Below are positions 17,013 through 64,000 of a DNA stretch of 64,000 nucleotides, piece by piece (position 1 is the first letter of the stretch; each line of letters begins with the position of its first letter). The notes beneath the pieces were generated by a model. That model searched no databases, was not told the DNA's origin, and saw only the letters and a program-made list of their open reading frames with translations. The stretch is taken from NCBI GenBank assembly GCA_029207755.1, contig JARCOQ010000003.1:45032144-45096143 (forward strand). The letters are read 5' to 3'. The position numbers were made by a program, and so were the translations under genes. The DNA comes from Chamaea fasciata. Lineage: Eukaryota; Chordata; Aves; Passeriformes; Sylviidae.

Positions 17013-18060
17013 CTTCACAGTTGCTGCGTCTCTAAAGAAAATTGAAGACTGAATATTTAGCTTCCAGGAATTGCCTACACTGGCAGCTTTCAACTCACTT
17101 TGAGTCCCTTAAAGACTTTCCAAGGAAAATGCAGAAGCCATTATTAAGCAGCAACCTATACTCGGAGCTGGCGGAAGGTTTTATGCTGCCGCACACGGCT
17201 GAAGCCAAGGTACCTAAGGGAGGGAAGCCTCCTCAGTTTGTTCCTGCTAACACAGAACCAGCGGTCCCCGCATCTTCACCTGCAGCATTTGCTTTCCGTA
17301 CTTAACTTACTGCAACAAGCAGGTCAAACAGGAAGGGCTGGTCAATAACCCATTTTACAGGCTTCCTTCTTTCCGTATTTTGACCATTGAACCCGTTTAA
17401 ATGACAATGCTCCCCAATTTTATTATTGGCACTTGAATAACTAAGGTGAAATGAGAGGACCGGTTATTCCTTTGAGGCACTCCAACTCTTGGTAGCCCAT
17501 TCTTTACATTGCGTGGTGATTGCAGGGTTGCTCTGCGAACATTTCTTTCTCTTAAAAGGTGAGCCCTCATTTAAGCAGTTGAAAGGATGTGCCACCAAAA
17601 GTGAAACTCTTGTGTCAAAATATGTCACATTTTATTTGTTTTGTTCGACTTTCAAGCAAACCGTGACTTAAATTTGATTCATTTAGTAAAATCTTCCGTC
17701 CAGGTTTACATGACAGTAACGCGCACCCATACATCACTGGCAAGTCCGACTTTCAGCTTCCTTAAGGCTTATTTACAGGACTCCTCTCAACACTACATTT
17801 GTCTCGAATTGCAGCAAGTTTGTCGTTTGAGTTTGAAAGAATCATCCCCCTACACGACATCCCCGCGATGGGAAACAACTCAATTTTATGGAGCTCTGCC
17901 TGGCTCCAAAATCGCCCCTCCCCCCGGGGCATTTAACGTCAGGTGAGTTAGTTGGGAGGCCGAGCTGTCGTCTGGGTCCGTGTCTGTCTGTCTGTCTGCC
18001 ACGGACAGACGACACCGCTCCCCTCAGGCCACGGGCAGCGCGCGTTTCCTTCCCGCGCGC

Positions 18061-18070
18061 GGGGCGGGGC
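18061..18070 (+). promoter_or_regulatory. MTR: GC box (Sp1/KLF type)
   Basis: GGGGCGGGGC matches the Sp1 consensus and lies 66 bases upstream of the MTR start codon, inside the CpG island. Confidence 0.5.
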
Positions 18071-18119
18071 TCGCGCGTCACGGGCTGCGCGCGGGCCGCG
18101 GGCCCCGGGCCGCGGGCGG

Positions 18120-18127
18120 TGACGTCT
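18120..18127 (+). promoter_or_regulatory. MTR: CRE/ATF-like site
   Basis: TGACGTCT matches seven of eight bases of the palindromic CRE TGACGTCA. Its position just before the ATG suggests either a downstream promoter element or part of the 5' UTR. Binding is inferred. Confidence 0.4.
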
Positions 18128-18135
18128 CGGCAGCG

Positions 18136-63613
<45,478 letters not shown>

Positions 63614-64000
63614 GTATGAGGTTTTATCATGTGTTTCTTTGCAACTTTCAGCAAACCTGGAGCCACTTTGTTACAGTGAAAGTAGGGGTTAGCTCTAGCT
63701 GGGGATTTCAAGCTATAGCAGGGTTTCAGAAATCATGATTAGTGTTGTTGTTGTTATTACTATTATCTGAAGATATTTACTGAAATGGGAGTTCTTCCTG
63801 AAGGGCAACTGGTGCTGGTAAAATCATGTAAGCTGCAGGAGCAGTTCAGAAAAGCTGTTGCCTACCTTGAGCTGAAGGAAAGGTCCTCTGCTAAAAGGAG
63901 GAGCAGCACATGCTTGTATCTGATCCTAGCATGGAGGCAAGAATGATGTGGCCTTCCAGAGCTAGATCTGGGCAGATAGTCAAGACTTAATGACCTCAGT
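63614..64000 (+). other. MTR: MTR intron 30, partial
   Basis: Start of the next intron, cut by the window end. It has a short TTG-repeat patch near 63743 and nothing else recognisable. Confidence 0.75.

Larger units (their letters stand above)
7369..17909. other. ACTN2-MTR intergenic region, no gene recognised
   Basis: About 10.5 kb separates the ACTN2 3' end from the MTR CpG island. Short open frames occur on both strands, but none resembles a known protein or shows coding character. Visible structures are an A-rich low-complexity tract (about 15507-15567), a poly-T tract (about 16259-16284), an AT dinucleotide run (about 16898-16914) and the inverted repeat at 16952-17012. Distal enhancers could be present but cannot be called from sequence alone. 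Confidence 0.7.

Overview
The window is vertebrate nuclear DNA, almost certainly from a bird. The evidence is spliced vertebrate genes with GT-AG introns, three CR1 retrotransposon fragments ending in the typical ATTCTGTGA-like tail, and three degenerate LTRs of avian ERVL and ERVK type. The LTR types suggest a non-galliform (neoavian) bird, but that is an inference. There are no bacterial operons, CRISPR arrays or recognisable tRNA/rRNA genes.

Layout. Bases 1-7400 hold the 3' end of ACTN2 (sarcomeric alpha-actinin-2, + strand): two alternative EF-hand exons (2404-2481 and 3602-3667), the next EF-hand exon (4582-4740), and the terminal exon with the stop codon at 6230-6232 and the 3' UTR. Bases about 7400-17900 are intergenic with no gene I can support. 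They contain a near-perfect 28-bp inverted repeat at 16952-17012. A CpG island (about 17910-18460) is the promoter and first exon of MTR (cobalamin-dependent methionine synthase, + strand). Thirty coding exons of MTR follow from 18136 to 63613. They join in frame to 1129 codons, covering the homocysteine, folate and cobalamin domains and most of the AdoMet/reactivation domain. The last roughly 130 residues, including the main AdoMet-binding loop, lie beyond the window.

How the genes relate. ACTN2 and MTR lie head-to-tail on the same strand, the same order I know from human 1q43. Their functions are unrelated (Z-disc actin crosslinking versus one-carbon metabolism). Every coding junction in MTR was checked for phase and is consistent. 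One intron (21) begins with GC instead of GT, and exon 2 has a CAG-CAG tandem acceptor.

Most interesting points. (1) ACTN2 carries a nonmuscle-like, potentially Ca-binding EF-hand exon upstream of the muscle exon. Each has splice-site architecture expected of regulated mutually exclusive exons: a perfect TACTAAC branch site far from the acceptor for the first, and a 178-base AG-free zone plus a pyrimidine-rich block before the second. (2) An isolated hairpin-forming palindrome lies upstream of MTR. (3) A diverged repeat pair of unknown type sits in MTR intron 24. (4) All three LTRs are antisense to MTR. I see no wholly new biological system; the hairpin and the ACTN2 alternative exon deserve the first checks.
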